From Zeugodacus cucurbitae (lineage: Eukaryota > Arthropoda > Insecta > Diptera > Tephritidae): a stretch of DNA of 64,000 bases. Position numbers and translations under genes: made by a program. The notes beneath the pieces are model-generated. The model had not been told where the DNA came from, searched no databases, and saw only the letters and a list, made by a program, of their open reading frames with translations. This document shows positions 61,569-64,000 of the stretch, piece after piece; positions within the stretch are counted from its first letter, which is position 1; each line of letters opens with the position of its first letter. The DNA lies in assembly GCF_028554725.1 (NCBI RefSeq), contig NC_071671.1, forward strand, positions 59,473,501-59,537,500, in the 5' to 3' direction.

Positions 61569-62255
61569 AAAATAAAATAAAAAAAAATAAAAAAAAAAAT
61601 AATAAAATAAAATAAAATAAAATAAAATAAATTAAAATAAAATACAATACAATAAAATACAATAAAATAAAATAAAATAAAATAAAATAAAATAAAATAA
61701 AATAAAATAAAATAAAATAAAATAAAATAAAATACAATAAAATAAAATAAAATAAAATAAAATAAAATACAATACAATAAAACAAAATAAAATACAATAA
61801 AATAAAATAAAATAAAATTCAATAAAATAAAATAAAATACAATAAATCACAATAAAATAAAATAAAATACAATAAAATAAAATAAAATAAAAAAAAAATA
61901 AAATAAAATAAAATAAAATAGAATAAAGTACAATAAAATAAAATAAAATAAAATAAAATAAAATAAAATAAAATAAAATAAATTAAAATAAAATAAAATA
62001 AAATAAAATAAAATAAAATACAATAAAATAAAATAAAATAAAATACAATAAAATAAAATAAAATAAAATAAAATAAAATTCAATAAAATAAAATAAAATA
62101 CAATAAATCACAATAAAATAAAATAAAATACAATAAAATAAAATAAAATAAAATAAATTAAAATAAAATAAAATACAATAAAATAAAATAAAATAAAATA
62201 AAATAAAATAAAATAAAATAAAATAAAATAAAATGTCAAATAAATAAAATAAAAT
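61569..62255. repeat. AAAAT pentanucleotide array 3 with AATAC variants and a 261-bp higher-order repeat
   Basis: The array is mostly AAAAT units with interspersed ACAAT/AATAC, TTCAAT and AATCAC variants. The variant string from ttcaataaaat (61818) through tacaataaatcacaataaa recurs from 62079 and matches for about 90 bp, giving a second-order period of 261 bp. The Tyr/Phe/Ile/Leu minus-strand open frames are artefacts. Confidence 0.93.
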
Positions 62256-64000
62256 ATTATATTATATTACATTACAATATCTTACAATAAAAAATCTTTA
62301 ATTACATTAAATGCAAATAAATTAAAAATTAATAAGCAATAAAAAGGCACAAAGTATTGTTTTGAGTATTGTAAACATATTTTTTAAGTATTGTAAACAC
62401 ACAATTGCTTTTTTAATATTACGAATTAATTAACTTAAAATGTCAAATTTACTTAAAACTAATTAATTTTTTTGTTTGTAAGGAATAAAATATATATTTT
62501 AGAACTAAATAATAAATTCAATTAAAATATTTTTTTGAATATATTAACTATTGTTTAACAGTTGCTTTGGTTATTAGTTGTCTACTAATTATTTTTATTA
62601 TTTGTTAATTTTAGAATTATACAGTTTTATTTGATTTATTTCTTGAATTTATTTTATGCTATATTTTTGTTAATTTAATGCTTCCTTTATGATTGAATAC
62701 TGTGAAAAAGAATATATTTTTTAAACAAAATTATTTTTATAAAATTTAACTATTATAGAACTCGTTTTGCCATAGTGAAGGAAAAGAAAACAAAAATTGT
62801 TTGCGTAAAAAAAATTACTAAAAATAAAATAAAAGTTTAAAATACAATTTAATTAAATAAAAATATCATTTCATAGAGTGCAGTAGACTGTAAATAATGA
62901 TGTATACTTGCATAAATATGAGAACTTGTTACAATAATAAATCTAATAATAGTTAAGAGTTGTAAGTTAAGGAATTGGAATTAAATATATACAGATATAT
63001 ACACACCTATATATTTGTATAGTGTAGTATTTAGTACTTATGTTCAACCACTTAACACATATTATATAATATATTACTAAGTATATGAATACTTATGAAC
63101 AAAAGCCTAGTTATACACACGTAAATAATACATACATATACATATACACAAACATATATCACAAATAAAATCAGATTTTATTAAATACAAATTAATTTTT
63201 TTTATTTGTAAATATTGGTTTTTGGATTTTTATGTGAAATTTTACAATTTCTTCGCTTTATCACTATCTCTGATTTGATGTCATGAGATTGGGTACTGAT
63301 TTTGGGTCCAACGGTCTACCATTAAAAATCTGAGAATCAGTTCATTTTTTTTACCGAGATTTGTGTTCAAACCTCCCGGGAAGTTCGTCCGCCTTCATAA
63401 TTCCTCTAGGAAATTTTTGTTCACTGTCTTTTTGTCACACCTTTCTTGGATCATTTTCATTTAACCCCTAGAAACATACTCAACGCAGCCGTGTTCCTTA
63501 AAAGACGGCTCGGTAAAGTTCCGAAGTCTAAATTCTCGATATCTCTCTTGTATTCGGTGAGCGCTGTTCTATATTTCTAACGCTTTGATTAATTGCCTTA
63601 ACTGCCAAAGATTTTTAGGTCATATAAAGAGGTCTACTATATCTGAAACTATATCCCAAAGGATTTTTTGAACTGAGTTTACGTGGTAGAATCAAACTAG
63701 AGGTTCTCCAACAAGCTAATATTTTTATTTTTGTCTGTAATTAGTATTGAAACCAGGTCCTGTGTATTCGATCTCAACAAGCAATGTCATCAGATTCTGG
63801 CAACTTTAAGCGTCAGTAAATTGACTCTAAGGATAATAAGACAGTTTGACCTCATAATCCCTCATATTAATGTGATAATTCTACAGCAGTATGTAACACC
63901 TGGAGTTTCTAAACCTTTAGACCTTGGTTGCCGCTAGGTGAAAGGTTCTCGGCGAGTAGAAAAAGAAGAAACATTTAATCGGAATACTCTTGTTGTATCG
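62256..64000. other. Downstream DNA, no gene seen
   Basis: A+T-rich to about 63240, then more balanced anonymous sequence to the end (63240-64000) with short unrecognised open frames (for example 68 residues at 63731-63937). A candidate late poly(A) signal AATAAA lies at 63164-63169. I cannot tell whether the final 760 bp belong to another gene, an old repeat or spacer. Confidence 0.5.

Overview
The window looks like nuclear DNA of a higher dipteran, most probably a tephritid fruit fly (inference). The reasons are high A+T content, abundant CATATG/TATG and CAACAA microsatellites, GT-AG introns with fly-like Kozak contexts, a full-length RTE-clade retrotransposon, and a DD41D 'rosa'-type mariner relative (a family first described from Ceratitis). 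There are no prokaryotic-style genes. Most open frames are chance frames in A+T-rich or repetitive DNA.

One host gene organises the window, on the + strand. Four downstream coding exons (57550-57655, 58270-58530, 58839-59085, 59200-60043) join with compatible phases. They encode a protein with a Myb/SANT-like DNA-binding domain, an acidic stretch, poly-Ala and poly-Gln tracts and a C-terminal coiled coil. I identify it as the apontic (apt, tracheae defective; FSBP-like) transcription regulator. Two alternative 5' starts fit in phase. One is an exon ending ATG|gtaaat at 1950, which makes intron 1 about 55.6 kb. The other is a 64-nt exon at 36817-36880 ending ATG GAT TCT|gtaagt. The acceptor of that small exon reads ...tttcag|gtaagc, a recursive-splicing (ratchet) signature. 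The predicted proteins are 486 or 488 residues.

Layout: 1-1950, promoter-proximal DNA and leader. 1951-57549, the giant intron, with a 163-bp hairpin element (2738-2900), AAAAT pentamer arrays (about 4712-5142 and 50354-50585), degenerate ACCAAT/ATTACC hexamer arrays (about 12.0-12.4, 14.9-15.9 and 17.2-17.6 kb), a GGATAA cluster (about 26.0-26.3 kb), an intact RTE element (31959-35227) with a probable target-site duplication, a 92-94-bp tandem repeat carrying CRE-like TGACGTCA sites (about 41.04-41.51 kb), an internally deleted rosa-like element (42584-43515), a 33-bp palindromic minisatellite (about 46.8-47.25 kb) and a scrambled mariner relic (about 54.72-55.1 kb). Several relatively GC-rich islands (13.5, 27.4-28.5, 38.6-39.7 and 47.6-48.6 kb) are candidate regulatory regions. 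57550-60043, the coding core. 60044-64000, probable 3' UTR and downstream DNA, with a third AAAAT array.

No convincing minus-strand gene, tRNA, rRNA or CRISPR array was seen. The apt assignment rests on domain architecture and recall of the family, not on a search. Splice sites were read by eye.
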